Below are positions 51,875-60,393 of a stretch of DNA of 64,000 bases, in pieces. This DNA comes from Planctomycetota bacterium (GTDB lineage Bacteria > Planctomycetota > UBA8742 > UBA2392). The DNA is taken from positions 55,756-119,755 of the forward strand of contig JADZFR010000003.1 of assembly GCA_020849795.1 (NCBI GenBank), written 5' to 3'. The translations under genes and the position numbers were made by a program. Each line of letters begins with the position of its first letter. Positions within the stretch are counted from its first letter, which is position 1. Under the pieces are notes generated by a model. That model was not told where the DNA came from, made no database searches, and saw only the letters and a list, made by a program, of their open reading frames with translations.

Positions 51875-53272
51875 ATGACCGCTTCGACCATCGCTGACCT
51901 CGAAACCCCGACGTCGCTGTTTCTCAAGCTGCGCGATTTCCGGCCTGCCTTCCTGCTTGAGTCCGTCACCCACGGCGAAAAAGTCGGCCGCTTTTCGTTC
52001 ATCGGTCTCGACCCGGTCAAGACTATCGAGTACCGCGGCCAAGGCCAATTGCGCGATCTGATTGAGCGAGAACTCGCTGCCCTGGGCAGCCGCGCCCCGC
52101 AAACAGGCACTTCGCCGCTGCGCGGGCTGGTAGGCGCCATCGCCTACGAGAACGTGCACGAGCTGCTGCCAACGGGCGTCAAGCGGCCGGGCTCCCGCAA
52201 TGTGCCTGACCCTTGTGCGGGCCAAATGGGCGCAGGCACCTCGCTGCGCTCGGAGCCCGACCCCATTTTGCCGCTGGCAGCCTTCGTGGTGCCGCGCGCT
52301 GTGGTCACGTTCGACCACGGCACGCGTCGCATCAGTATCGACCACGCCGACGGCGCGGAGGCCGCGGCTGCACTGCTGCAGCAGGTGCGCGCGGCCATGT
52401 CGCGCCCGGTGCCCGAGTTGCGGGGCGGGCGCAGCTTCAGCGAACCGAAGGCAACCATCGCCGAGCCCGAGTTTCGGGGCATGATCGAGCGCGCCAAAGA
52501 ACACATCGCGGCGGGCGACATCTTTCAGGTGGTTCTCTCGCTGGCGTTTGAAGGCCAGACCGACCTGCACCCGTACCAGGTTTATCGTGCGCTGCGGCAC
52601 CTGAACCCGTCGCCCTACCTCTATTATTTCGACTTCGGCAAGTTCCAGATCATCGGCAGCAGCCCGGAGGCCCTGGTCAAGCTGGAAGACGGCGCCTTGA
52701 CGATCCGCCCGATTGCGGGCACCCGCCCGCGCGGCACGGGCGAAGCCGCCGACGCCGCACTGGAAGCCGAACTCGCGACCGACGCCAAAGAACTGGCCGA
52801 GCACAACATGCTTGTGGATCTTGCGCGCAACGACGTCGGCCGCGTGGCCGAGATCGGAAGCGTGGCGGTTCCCGACTTGCGCGTGATTGAGCGCTACAGC
52901 CACGTGATGCACCTGGTAAGCCGCGTGACCGGGCGGCTGCGCGACGGCGTCAGCGCGCTGGACGCGTACGCCAGCGCGTTTCCGGCCGGCACGGTCAGCG
53001 GCGCGCCGAAGATTCGCGCGTTGCAGATTATTCACGAGCTTGAGCCCGCGCCGCGCGGGTTTTACGCGGGCAGCGTGGGCTATTTCACGGCGGGCGGGAA
53101 CTTCGACCAGGCGATCACGATTCGCACGATCGTGATGCACCAGGGGCGCTACAGCGCGCAGGCGGGCGCGGGCATTGTCGCCGACAGCGTGCCCGCGAGT
53201 GAGTACCAGGAGATTCGCAACAAGGCCGCGGCTTTGCTGGAGGCACTGAAGTTCGCAAGGGACGAACTGTAA
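51875..53272 (+). CDS. trpE: anthranilate synthase component I
   Basis: 465-residue chorismate-using subunit; makes anthranilate with ammonia supplied by TrpG. The feedback-binding motif LLES (about 29-32, [21 protein letters not shown]) is intact, so tryptophan inhibition is expected. Catalytic blocks: [27 protein letters not shown] and [17 protein letters not shown]...[14 protein letters not shown] 7 nt before the ATG fixes the start over an in-frame ATG at 51806. First gene of the trpEGDCFBA-aroF operon, directly behind the attenuator; its stop overlaps an upstream in-frame ATG of trpG (TAATG). Confidence 0.97.
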   Translation: MTASTIADLETPTSLFLKLRDFRPAFLLESVTHGEKVGRFSFIGLDPVKTIEYRGQGQLRDLIERELAALGSRAPQTGTSPLRGLVGAIAYENVHELLPTGVKRPGSRNVPDPCAGQMGAGTSLRSEPDPILPLAAFVVPRAVVTFDHGTRRISIDHADGAEAAAALLQQVRAAMSRPVPELRGGRSFSEPKATIAEPEFRGMIERAKEHIAAGDIFQVVLSLAFEGQTDLHPYQVYRALRHLNPSPYLYYFDFGKFQIIGSSPEALVKLEDGALTIRPIAGTRPRGTGEAADAALEAELATDAKELAEHNMLVDLARNDVGRVAEIGSVAVPDLRVIERYSHVMHLVSRVTGRLRDGVSALDAYASAFPAGTVSGAPKIRALQIIHELEPAPRGFYAGSVGYFTAGGNFDQAITIRTIVMHQGRYSAQAGAGIVADSVPASEYQEIRNKAAALLEALKFARDEL

Positions 53273-53313
53273 TGCCCGGCCCATTCCCGAGTGAGTACCC
53301 GGAACCCGAACCC

Positions 53314-53889
53314 ATGATCCTGCTCATCGACAACTACGACTCCTTTACGTTCAACCTGTACCAGGCGCTTGGCTCGCTGGGCGCTGAAGTGGTTGTGCGC
53401 TACAACGACCAGGTCGCCGACGCCGACGTGGAAGCCGCCCAGGCCATTGTCCTTTCGCCCGGGCCCGGCCACCCCGGCCAGGCCGGCCAGACGCTGGACA
53501 TCATTGAGCGCTTCGCCGGGCGCCAGCCGATTCTGGGCGTCTGCCTGGGCCACCAGGCGATTGCGCAGGTCTTCGGCGGCAAGGTGGTGCGCGCGCAAAG
53601 GCAACTCCATGGCAAGACCAGCCGCCTGTACCACGACGGCAACGGGCTGTACGCCGGCCTGCCCAGCCCGCTTGAGGTCGGCCGCTACCACTCGCTGATT
53701 GTTGACGAGTCAAGCCTGCCCGCGTGCCTTGAAATCACCAGCTACACCAGCGACGGCGAGATCATGGGCCTGCGCCACCGCGAACTGCCCGTGGAAGGCG
53801 TGCAGTTTCACCCCGAGAGCATTCTCACGCCGCAGGGCCCGCGCCTGCTGCAGAACTTCCTGAACCGAACACTGGCAGCCGCCCGCTAG
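53314..53889 (+). CDS. trpG: anthranilate synthase component II (glutamine amidotransferase)
   Basis: 191-residue class I amidotransferase that releases ammonia from glutamine for TrpE. Canonical start [17 protein letters not shown]; nucleophile cysteine in [16 protein letters not shown]; catalytic His-Glu in [11 protein letters not shown]. An ATG 14 codons earlier (53272, sharing bases with the trpE stop) would add a proline-rich extension not seen in the family and is considered less likely, although coupled initiation there is possible. It could also serve aminodeoxychorismate synthase, as in some bacteria. Confidence 0.95.
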   Translation: MILLIDNYDSFTFNLYQALGSLGAEVVVRYNDQVADADVEAAQAIVLSPGPGHPGQAGQTLDIIERFAGRQPILGVCLGHQAIAQVFGGKVVRAQRQLHGKTSRLYHDGNGLYAGLPSPLEVGRYHSLIVDESSLPACLEITSYTSDGEIMGLRHRELPVEGVQFHPESILTPQGPRLLQNFLNRTLAAAR

Positions 53890-53910
53890 GGGGCCACGAA
53901 GGGAACCGAC

Positions 53911-54909
53911 ATGACGGCCACAGCGACACTCGAACAGCTCGCAACCGGCAAGCACCTCGATGCAGCCAGTGCAGAGACGCTTCTGGCGCAGCTTCTTGAC
54001 GAGTCAACATCAGAGCCGCTGATCGCCGGCATACTCACCGCGTTGCGCACCAAGGGTGAATCCGGCGAAGAGCTGCTGGGCATCACCCGCGCGCTGCTGC
54101 AGGTCGCGGCTGCGGCACCGCGCGCTCCGGCTGGCGCCGTCGATACGTGCGGCACCGGCGGCGATGGCGCGGGCACGTTCAACATCAGCACCGCCGCAGC
54201 GCTGGTGGTTGCCGCCTGCGGCGTGCCCGTGGTCAAGCACGGCAACCGCAGCGTGACAAGCCGCAGCGGCAGCGCCGACGTGATCGAGGCACTGCGCGTG
54301 CCGTTTGCAAAACCGGGCGAGCCGCTGCCCGATGCGCGTTTCAGCTTTCTGTTCGCCCCGCAGTTTCACCCCGCACTCAAGCGCATCGGCCCGGTGCGCA
54401 AGGCGCTGGGCATTCGCACCGTGTTCAACCTGGTCGGACCGCTGGCCAACCCCGCGCGCCCTGACTTTCAGCTGATGGGCGTCGCGACGCGCGAACGCCT
54501 GCCCGATGTCGCCCGCGCGTTGCAGGGCCTCGGCCGCAAGCGCGCATTTGTCGTGCATGGCGAGCCCGGCCTGGATGAGGCCACCCCGGCCGGCCGATTC
54601 ACGGTCATCGACGTCCGCCCAGACAGCATCAGCGCCGCCGATTTCACCGCCGACGATTTTGGCCTGTGCCGCTGCATCCTCGGTGACTTGCGCGGCGGTG
54701 ATGCAATCGAAAACGCAGCCATGATTGAGCAGATCTTGAAAGGCAACGAGGGGCCGCGTCGCGACACGGTCGTGCTGAATGCGGCCCTGACACTCATGCT
54801 CACCGGCAAGGCGGCCATACCGACAGAGGCTGCGGGCATCGCGGCGCACGCCATCGACACGGGCGCGGCTGGCCGCCTGCTCAATGAATTGCGGGGCAAG
54901 CATGCCTGA
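53911..54909 (+). CDS. trpD: anthranilate phosphoribosyltransferase
   Basis: 332 residues. Joins anthranilate with PRPP, the second step to tryptophan. The PRPP-binding motif CGTGGDGAGTFNISTAAA (about 80-97), VKHGNRSVTSRSGSADVIEAL and FLFAPQFHPALKRIGPVRKALGIRTVFNLVGPLANPA are all present. GAAGGGA 6 nt before the ATG. Overlaps the following trpC by 8 bp. Complete and of normal length. Confidence 0.96.
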   Translation: MTATATLEQLATGKHLDAASAETLLAQLLDESTSEPLIAGILTALRTKGESGEELLGITRALLQVAAAAPRAPAGAVDTCGTGGDGAGTFNISTAAALVVAACGVPVVKHGNRSVTSRSGSADVIEALRVPFAKPGEPLPDARFSFLFAPQFHPALKRIGPVRKALGIRTVFNLVGPLANPARPDFQLMGVATRERLPDVARALQGLGRKRAFVVHGEPGLDEATPAGRFTVIDVRPDSISAADFTADDFGLCRCILGDLRGGDAIENAAMIEQILKGNEGPRRDTVVLNAALTLMLTGKAAIPTEAAGIAAHAIDTGAAGRLLNELRGKHA

Positions 54910-55693
54910 CTTTCTTAAGCACATGGCCGCAGAGAGTGCCCGCCGCGCTGCCGAGGCGCGGGCAGCCACGCCAGAAGCCGAAATGCGCGCAGCCGCAGAG
55001 GCAATGCCGCCGGCGTTACCCCTGGCATTGCCGACAGGCGAAATGGGCGTGATCGCCGAAATCAAGCGCGTTTCGCCGGCAGCCGGGGTGCTCAACGCGG
55101 CCGTCGATCCGGCTGTGCAAGCCCGCGCATACGAAGCCGCGGGCGCAAGCGCCGTTTCGGTGCTGACTGAGCCCACGCGCTTTCACGGCAGCCTGCTTGA
55201 CCTTCGCGCTGCCCGCGAGACAGCCACGTTGCCGCTGATGCGCAAAGACTTCATCGGCGACGCCTACCAGATCTACGAAGCCAGGGCAGCCGGCGCCGAC
55301 GGCGTGCTGCTGATCGTGGCCATGCTCTCGGACCGCGAGTTGCGCCACTACCTGCGTGTATGCGACTACCTTGGCATGTTCGCGCTCGTGGAGTGCTTTG
55401 ACGCCGACGACGTTAAGCGCGCACAGGCCACAGACGCCCGCGTCATTGGCATTAACAGCCGGAACTTGCGCGACCTGCGCGTGGAGTTCGAGCGCTTTGA
55501 ACAACTGCGCGGCTTGATTGAACCCGGCCGCACCGCGGTGGCCGAAAGCGGCATCAGCACGCCGGCCCAGTTTCACTCGGTGCGCCGCCTTGGCTATCAC
55601 GCGGCGCTGGTCGGCAGTGCGCTCATGCGCCAAGCCGACCCCGCAGCGGCGTTGGCACGGCTGCGCAACCTGCCCCAGGAGGCAACACGATGA
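54902..55693 (+). CDS. trpC: indole-3-glycerol-phosphate synthase
   Basis: 263-residue TIM barrel that closes the indole ring. Conserved EIKRVSPAAGVLN (about 53-65), SVLTEPTRFHGSLLDL, LMRKDFIGDAYQIYEARAAGADGVLLI, INSRNLRDLRV and AESGISTPAQ. The start chosen overlaps the trpD stop by 8 bp; an ATG at 54884 lies inside trpD and is rejected. Slightly divergent front (MPDFLKHMAAESARRAAEAR) but normal length. The stop overlaps trpF by 4 bp (ATGA). Confidence 0.96.
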   Translation: MPDFLKHMAAESARRAAEARAATPEAEMRAAAEAMPPALPLALPTGEMGVIAEIKRVSPAAGVLNAAVDPAVQARAYEAAGASAVSVLTEPTRFHGSLLDLRAARETATLPLMRKDFIGDAYQIYEARAAGADGVLLIVAMLSDRELRHYLRVCDYLGMFALVECFDADDVKRAQATDARVIGINSRNLRDLRVEFERFEQLRGLIEPGRTAVAESGISTPAQFHSVRRLGYHAALVGSALMRQADPAAALARLRNLPQEATR

Positions 55694-56292
55694 TCAAGAT
55701 CTGTGGCATCACCGATGTAAGTACCGCGTTGGCGGCAGCCGAAGCGGGGGCGACCGCAATCGGGCTGGTCTTCGCCGAGTCGCCGCGTCGGGTTCGCACG
55801 GTGGCCGCGGCTGCCATTGCCGACGCGCTGCCTGAGGGCGTTGAGCGGGTGGGTGTGTTCCGGGCCGGTGATCTCAGGCGCCTGCCTGCGATCCTTGCCG
55901 CGGTGCGGCTTGACGCAATCCAGGTGCACGGGCTGGAGCATCCGGCATTGACGCTGGACGGCCTGCCGGTGATTCCGGCGTTTCGCGCCAGCTTTCCGGT
56001 CGGGTTGCGGCATGCGCGCCTGCTGCTGGATTCTCCGGCCGGCGAAGGCAGCGGCGAGGCCTGGGACTTCAAGCAGGTCAAGGGCATTGCCATGCGGCGC
56101 GGCTTGATTCTGGCGGGGGGACTGACGCCGCGCAACGTCGCCGAGGCCATTGAGGTGGTCAGGCCCTATGGGGTTGACGTGTCAAGCGGCGTGGAAAGCC
56201 GGCGCGGCCGCAAAGACGTGACGTTGATCCGGAAGTTTGTTACCGCCGCCCTGGCTGCCTTCGCCCACGTTGGGTCCGAGGTGCAGGCATGA
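55690..56292 (+). CDS. trpF: phosphoribosylanthranilate isomerase
   Basis: 200-residue TIM barrel catalysing the Amadori rearrangement of phosphoribosylanthranilate. MIKICGIT carries the catalytic cysteine at residue 5, [11 protein letters not shown] follows, IQVHGLE, and [15 protein letters not shown] and [16 protein letters not shown] with the phosphate loop. ATGA overlaps with trpC before it and trpB after it, indicating tight coupling. Confidence 0.96.
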   Translation: MIKICGITDVSTALAAAEAGATAIGLVFAESPRRVRTVAAAAIADALPEGVERVGVFRAGDLRRLPAILAAVRLDAIQVHGLEHPALTLDGLPVIPAFRASFPVGLRHARLLLDSPAGEGSGEAWDFKQVKGIAMRRGLILAGGLTPRNVAEAIEVVRPYGVDVSSGVESRRGRKDVTLIRKFVTAALAAFAHVGSEVQA

Positions 56293-57458
56293 CGACTCAT
56301 GTTGCCACTGCGGGGCGTTTCGGCATCCATGGCGGCCAGTACGTGCCTGAGACGCTGATGCCGAACCTGATTGCGCTGGAAGGCGCCTACACGGCTGCAC
56401 GGCAGGACCCCGCCTTTCGTGACGCGCTTGACTCAGCGCTGCGGGAGTTTGTCGGGCGCGAAACGCCGCTGTATCTCGCAACCCGGTTGTCGCAGGCCTG
56501 CGGCGGGCGCATCTACCTCAAGCGCGAAGACCTCACGCACACCGGCGCCCACAAGATCAACAACGCGCTGGGACAGGCGCTGCTTGCCAAACGCATGGGC
56601 AAGACCCGCATCGTGGCCGAAACCGGCGCGGGACAGCATGGCGTCGCGACAGCCGCAGCATGCGCGAAGCTGGGTCTTGAGTGCGTGGTCTACATGGGCG
56701 GACTGGATTGTGAACGCCAGCGCCCGAACGTGCAGCGCATGCAGCTGCTGGGCGCGCGGGTCGTGCCGTGCGAAAGCGGCAGCCGCAACCTGAAGGTCGC
56801 GGTCAACGAGGCGATTCGCGACTGGATCGGCGACCCGCACGAGACGCACTATCTGATCGGCAGCGTCGTCGGGCCGCACCCGTACCCGACGATCGTGCGT
56901 GACTTCCAGAGCGTGATCGGCCGCGAAGCCCGCGCCCAGGTGCTGGAACGAGACGGCCGGTTGCCCGAAGCGGTGATTGCCTGCGTCGGCGGCGGCAGCA
57001 ACGCCATTGGCATCTTTGCCGGCTTTCTCGGCGATCCTGTGGAACTGCACGGTGTGGAAGCCGGCGGCGACGGCGCGACACACGCGGCGCCGCTGAACAG
57101 TGGTACACCCGGCGTTTTGCACGGCGCAATGCAGTACCTGTTGCAGGACGCGGACGGCCAGATCCTGAATACCCATTCGATTGCGCCCGGTCTCGACTAC
57201 CCGGGCGTCGGCCCTGAACACAGCGGGTTGAAAGACAGCGGCCGCGCGCAGTACCACGTGGTCGGCGACGACGAGGCACTTGCCGCGTTCAGAGACCTCA
57301 GTCGCCTTGAGGGCATCATCCCGGCGCTCGAGAGCAGCCACGCGCTTGCGTACGCTCGCCGGTTGTTGAAACAGCGGCCGGGCATCACCGTGCTCGTCAA
57401 CTTGAGTGGTCGTGGCGACAAAGACCTGCCGCGGCTGATGGAACGGGGGCTGCTATGA
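56289..57458 (+). CDS. trpB: tryptophan synthase beta subunit
   Basis: 389-residue PLP enzyme joining indole and serine. [30 protein letters not shown] holds the PLP lysine at residue 89; [25 protein letters not shown] (phosphate loop) and [12 protein letters not shown] are canonical. Standard (TrpB1) type, expected to work with TrpA through an indole tunnel. Overlaps trpF and trpA by 4 bp each. Confidence 0.97.
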   Translation: MTTHVATAGRFGIHGGQYVPETLMPNLIALEGAYTAARQDPAFRDALDSALREFVGRETPLYLATRLSQACGGRIYLKREDLTHTGAHKINNALGQALLAKRMGKTRIVAETGAGQHGVATAAACAKLGLECVVYMGGLDCERQRPNVQRMQLLGARVVPCESGSRNLKVAVNEAIRDWIGDPHETHYLIGSVVGPHPYPTIVRDFQSVIGREARAQVLERDGRLPEAVIACVGGGSNAIGIFAGFLGDPVELHGVEAGGDGATHAAPLNSGTPGVLHGAMQYLLQDADGQILNTHSIAPGLDYPGVGPEHSGLKDSGRAQYHVVGDDEALAAFRDLSRLEGIIPALESSHALAYARRLLKQRPGITVLVNLSGRGDKDLPRLMERGLL

Positions 57459-58264
57459 AACCGTCGCTGCAAGGGGCATTCCGCATCGCCCGTGCCGAGG
57501 GCCGCAAGGCGCTGCTGCCGTTTCTGATGAGCGGACACCCGACGCCGGATGCATTCGCGAACAACCTGCGAGAGGCTGCGAGTTTCGCAGACGTGATCGA
57601 GGTCGGCGTGCCGTTCAGCGACCCGCTCGCCGACGGGCCGGTGATCCAGCACGCGGCAGAGGTCGCGTTGCGCAACCACACCACGCTGAGCCGCACGCTG
57701 GCAACACTTGCCTCGCGCGATCCCGGCCCGCCGGTGGTGCTGATGCTGAGTGTGAACCAGGTGCTGGCTCGAGGGGTCGAGCGCTTTGCAGTTGACGCTG
57801 CGCAGGCCGGCGTCAGCGGAGCCATCATTCCCGACCTGCCGTACGAAGAGGCAGTAGATGTGCGCGCGCAGTTTGCCCGCCAGGGCCTGAGCCTGATTGC
57901 GATGCTGGCCCCGACGACGCCTCCGGCGCGCATGGCCGCCATTCTGGGGCAGGCGCAGGGTTTTGCGTACCTGATCAGTGTCGCGGGCGTCACCGGTGCG
58001 CGACAGGGTTTCACCACGGGGACCGTCGACTACATTCGCCGCGCGCGAGAGCTGTCGCCCGTGCCGGTGTGCGTCGGCTTCGGCATCGGCAAACCAGAAC
58101 ACGTTCGCAGTCTCGGCGAACATGCCGACGGCTTCATTGTCGGCAGCGCGCTGATACGAGCCATGGATGAGGGTCTTGGCGTCGGCCACGTGCTAGGGCC
58201 ATTGCGCGCCGCATGCCGCCAGGCCGTTGACAGCAGACCACATACAACCGGCGTCATATCATGA
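57455..58264 (+). CDS. trpA: tryptophan synthase alpha subunit
   Basis: 269-residue TIM barrel that releases indole from indole-3-glycerol phosphate. Catalytic glutamate and aspartate are in [19 protein letters not shown] (about 48-66); [26 protein letters not shown] and [14 protein letters not shown] follow. Overlaps trpB and the following aroF by 4 bp (ATGA). Complete. Confidence 0.97.
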   Translation: MKPSLQGAFRIARAEGRKALLPFLMSGHPTPDAFANNLREAASFADVIEVGVPFSDPLADGPVIQHAAEVALRNHTTLSRTLATLASRDPGPPVVLMLSVNQVLARGVERFAVDAAQAGVSGAIIPDLPYEEAVDVRAQFARQGLSLIAMLAPTTPPARMAAILGQAQGFAYLISVAGVTGARQGFTTGTVDYIRRARELSPVPVCVGFGIGKPEHVRSLGEHADGFIVGSALIRAMDEGLGVGHVLGPLRAACRQAVDSRPHTTGVIS

Positions 58265-59277
58265 TCGTGACCATGCAGCCCGCCGCGACACTGAAAGAAA
58301 TCACCGGCGTGATTCGGGTACTTGAGAGCTTCGGAGCATCGCCCAGCATCAGCCGCGATTGCGGCTGCACGCTGATCACGGCGGCCACAAGCAAAGTGCC
58401 CATCGACGCCCAGCAGGTGCGCAGCGCGGGTGGTGTGCGCGACGTGCACGAAGATGCGCATCCGTTCAAGCGTGTCAGCCGTGACTATCACCCCGAAGAC
58501 AGCGTGATCGACGCGCGCGCGGCGCGCTTCGGCGGCGGGGGGTTCACGGTGATTGCCGGGCCCTGCGCCGTCGAAAGCGAAGAGCAGATCCATGCTGTCG
58601 CGGCGCACGTCGCGGCCCACGGCGCGAAGGGCCTTCGCGGCGGCGCGTTCAAACCGCGTACGTCACCCTATGCGTTCCAGGGCATGGGTGTGCCCGGCTT
58701 GCGGTTTCTGCGTGATGCGGCGCGGGCCAACAACCTGGCTGCGGTCAGCGAAGTGATGTCGATCGACCAGGTTGCCGATTGCGTGGAGCATCTCGACGTG
58801 CTGCAGGTAGGTGCGCGCAACATGCAGAACTTCGACCTGCTGAAAGAAGTCGGCAGGACCGACAAGCCGGTGCTGCTCAAACGCGGTCCAAGCAGCAAGA
58901 TCGAAGAATTGCTGCTGGCGGCCGAGTACATCGTGGATGCCGGCAACCCGCGCGTCGTGCTGTGCGAACGCGGCATCCGGACCTACGAAACGGCGACGCG
59001 CAACACACTGGACATTGCGGCTGTGCCGGTGGTGAAGCAGCTTTCGCACTTGCCGATCATCATCGACCCCAGCCACGCCGCCGGAAAACGCGAATACGTG
59101 CATTCGCTGACGCTCGCGGCGCTGGCGGTGGGCGCGGACGGCGTGATGGTGGAAGTGCACCCGACGCCGGCCAAGGCCCTGAGCGACGGTCGCCAGAGCC
59201 TGCACTATGCGGAGTTTGAGAAGTTGATGGACGATGTGGGGCGGCTGTCGGACTTCCGCGCGACGGTCAACGTATAA
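58261..59277 (+). CDS. aroF: 3-deoxy-7-phosphoheptulonate synthase (type I-beta, with N-terminal regulatory domain)
   Basis: 338 residues. DAHP synthase condenses phosphoenolpyruvate with erythrose 4-phosphate, the entry to the shikimate pathway. Residues 1 to about 70 form a ferredoxin-like, ACT-type domain as in the Thermotoga-type enzymes, known to mediate feedback inhibition. The barrel shows GPCAVESEEQI, GGAFKPRTSPYAFQGMG, QVGARNMQNFDLLKEVG, LKRGPSS, LCERGIRTYE and IIDPSHAAGKREYV (metal and PEP ligands). It closes the trp operon with an ATGA overlap, coupling precursor supply to tryptophan attenuation. Confidence 0.95.
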   Translation: MIVTMQPAATLKEITGVIRVLESFGASPSISRDCGCTLITAATSKVPIDAQQVRSAGGVRDVHEDAHPFKRVSRDYHPEDSVIDARAARFGGGGFTVIAGPCAVESEEQIHAVAAHVAAHGAKGLRGGAFKPRTSPYAFQGMGVPGLRFLRDAARANNLAAVSEVMSIDQVADCVEHLDVLQVGARNMQNFDLLKEVGRTDKPVLLKRGPSSKIEELLLAAEYIVDAGNPRVVLCERGIRTYETATRNTLDIAAVPVVKQLSHLPIIIDPSHAAGKREYVHSLTLAALAVGADGVMVEVHPTPAKALSDGRQSLHYAEFEKLMDDVGRLSDFRATVNV

Positions 59278-59364
59278 CAAGGGAGGGAAGGCGCAGAGGG
59301 TTACGAAATCCTTTCGACTTGAAGTGAAGTGTGCCTGCCGATGAAAGAAAGTTCCGCATTGCTG

Positions 59365-59392
59365 TTGACCGGTCAAATTTCCCCGCTATCTT
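59365..59392 (+). promoter_or_regulatory. sulphur-operon promoter with palindrome over the -35 box
   Basis: TTGACC (59365-59370), 16-bp spacer, TATCTT (59387-59392). The -35 box is half of a perfect 12-bp palindrome TTGACCGGTCAA (59365-59376), possibly an operator. The predicted start point is 59399-59401, at the leader-peptide ATG. Confidence 0.7.
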
Positions 59393-59400
59393 TTCGCCCC

Positions 59401-59475
59401 ATGAACACCAAGACCAAGATGTGCTGTCTGATGTGCGCCCACAACGGTGGGTTGCGCTCGGGCATGGTCTGCTGA
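59401..59475 (+). CDS. cysteine-rich leader peptide 1 (upstream of cysC)
   Basis: 24 codons, [24 protein letters not shown] then stop. Cys codons at positions 8, 9, 12 and 24. No Shine-Dalgarno sequence; the -10 box ends 8 nt before the ATG, so translation on a leaderless transcript is predicted. A terminator and an alternative antiterminator follow, then cysC. This is what a peptide sensing cysteinyl-tRNA supply should look like; Cys-rich leaderless upstream ORFs acting this way have been described in mycobacteria. Confidence 0.85.
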   Translation: MNTKTKMCCLMCAHNGGLRSGMVC

Positions 59476-59528
59476 TTCATAGACTTTCCCTACGCAACGC
59501 CACCGCAACCGCGGTGGCGTTTTCTTTT
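59438..59528 (+). promoter_or_regulatory. cysteine attenuator 1 (alternative RNA structures)
   Basis: Hairpin 1:2 is CCCAC-AACG-GTGGG (59438-59451). Antiterminator 2:3 pairs GGTGGGTTGCG (59446-59456) with CGCAACGCCACC (59493-59504), 11 bp with a single bulged G. Terminator 3:4 is AACGCCACCGC-AACC-GCGGTGGCGTT (59496-59521). A ribosome held at Cys8/9/12 would block segment 1 and favour 2:3. Confidence 0.87.
59496..59528 (+). terminator. attenuator terminator upstream of cysC
   Basis: 11-bp perfect stem with an AACC loop followed by TTCTTTTT, 21 nt after the leader-peptide stop and 34 nt before the cysC ATG. Confidence 0.92.
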
Positions 59529-59561
59529 TCCACGATTCATCCAACACGAAAGGGCAGGACA

Positions 59562-60122
59562 ATGGCTTACACGAAGGGATTCACGCTCTGGTTCACCGGG
59601 CTCTCCGGTGCCGGCAAGTCGACACTCGCCGACGAGATCAGCCGCCGCCTCAACGACCGCGGCATCGGCCATGAAGTGCTCGATGGCGACGTGGTGCGCA
59701 CCAACCTGAGCAAGGGGCTCGGGTTTTCACGTGAAGACCGCGACACGAACATCCGGCGCATCGGGTTTGTCGCCGAGTTGTTGACACGCAATGAGGTCCC
59801 GGTGATCACCGCCGCGATCAGCCCGTATCGCGCGGTGCGCGAAGAAGTGCGGCACAAGATCGGCAAGGCGCGTTTCATTGAAGTGTTCGTCGATGCCGGC
59901 CTCGACGAGCTTGTGCGCCGCGATGTGAAGGGCCTTTACGCCAGGGCGCTGCACGGCGAGATCAAGAACTTCACCGGCGTAAGTGACCCTTACGAGGCGC
60001 CCGAGAGCCCGGAAATCAGGATCGATACGGAAGTCCAGACCGTGACCGAGTCGGCCGACGTGGTGTGGGAATATCTTGCCCGGCACGGATTCATCACGGT
60101 CGAAGAACCGGCGGCGGTGTAG
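59562..60122 (+). CDS. cysC: adenylylsulfate kinase (APS kinase)
   Basis: 186-residue P-loop kinase turning APS into PAPS. Walker [10 protein letters not shown] at 13-21, [68 protein letters not shown] and [16 protein letters not shown] are all canonical. Stand-alone; no cysN/cysD or sat is in the window. AAAGGG lies 7 nt before the ATG. Expression is gated by the cysteine attenuator just upstream, and four nt after its stop a second Cys-rich leader begins. The product PAPS is not the preferred substrate of a CC-containing APS reductase, so the downstream enzyme may accept both or PAPS serves another use. Confidence 0.96.
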   Translation: MAYTKGFTLWFTGLSGAGKSTLADEISRRLNDRGIGHEVLDGDVVRTNLSKGLGFSREDRDTNIRRIGFVAELLTRNEVPVITAAISPYRAVREEVRHKIGKARFIEVFVDAGLDELVRRDVKGLYARALHGEIKNFTGVSDPYEAPESPEIRIDTEVQTVTESADVVWEYLARHGFITVEEPAAV

Positions 60123-60126
60123 GTCG

Positions 60127-60189
60127 ATGCGCGAAACGCGACGCAACAAGTGCTGCAAGATGATGCCCTGTGCAAAGGGCCCGTGTTGA
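60127..60189 (+). CDS. cysteine-rich leader peptide 2 (between cysC and the permease module)
   Basis: 20 codons: MRETRRNK-CC-KMMP-C-AKGP-C then stop. Same layout as leader peptide 1 (adjacent Cys pair at 9-10, a third soon after, a last Cys right before the stop) with otherwise different sequence. It starts 4 nt after the cysC stop, so it is probably translated by re-initiation rather than as a leaderless message. An antiterminator/terminator pair overlaps its 3' end. Confidence 0.85.
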   Translation: MRETRRNKCCKMMPCAKGPC

Positions 60190-60240
60190 CGCGTAAACAC
60201 TCGCGCAATCACGGGCCGCCTTCAGGCGGCCCTTTTCTTT
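60165..60240 (+). promoter_or_regulatory. cysteine attenuator 2 (alternative RNA structures)
   Basis: Weak 1:2 hairpin GCCC (60165-60168) with GGGC (60177-60180). Antiterminator arms 60178-60193 and 60202-60217: GGCCCGTG/CACGGGCC, TTG/CAA and CGCG/CGCG, 15 bp with two single-base bulges. This excludes the terminator GGGCCGCC-TTCA-GGCGGCCC. A ribosome reaching the leader stop covers the left arm; one stalled at Cys9/10 does not. Confidence 0.85.
60213..60240 (+). terminator. attenuator terminator upstream of the permease module
   Basis: 8-bp GGGCCGCC/GGCGGCCC stem, TTCA loop, then TTTTCTTT. It begins 23 nt after the second leader-peptide stop and ends 21 nt before the small membrane protein gene. 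Confidence 0.92.
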
Positions 60241-60261
60241 GAACACCATACGGAAGACGCC

Positions 60262-60390
60262 ATGAAAACGAATGTGTCAACAATTGCAGCACTGCGGCGC
60301 GGATTTGCGCGCGAGTTCGTCTCGACGCTGATCGCGCTGGCGCTGATTGCTGCGGTGAAGGTCGGATTGATCAGCCTGATCCCCTGGTAA
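60262..60390 (+). CDS. 42-residue membrane protein in the sulphur operon
   Basis: Short protein with a basic N-terminus (MKTNVSTIAALRRGFARE) and one membrane helix (about 19-40, FVSTLIALALIAAVKVGLIS), ending IPW. GGAAG 5 nt before the ATG supports translation. It sits between the second attenuator and the permease gene, whose ATG comes 3 nt after its stop, so the two are probably coupled. Unrecognised; a small helper of the permease is a guess from position only. It contains no cysteine, so it is not another leader. Confidence 0.65.
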   Translation: MKTNVSTIAALRRGFAREFVSTLIALALIAAVKVGLISLIPW

Positions 60391-60393
60391 CCG

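Noticed and set aside
53272..53313. Upstream TAATG start for trpG
   Set aside because: Would add 14 proline-rich residues not seen in Trp[12 protein letters not shown] is the family start. Kept as an alternative only.
60262..60390. Third leader peptide
   Set aside because: It has no cysteine or other codon run, has a good ribosome site and a membrane helix, and no terminator follows it.
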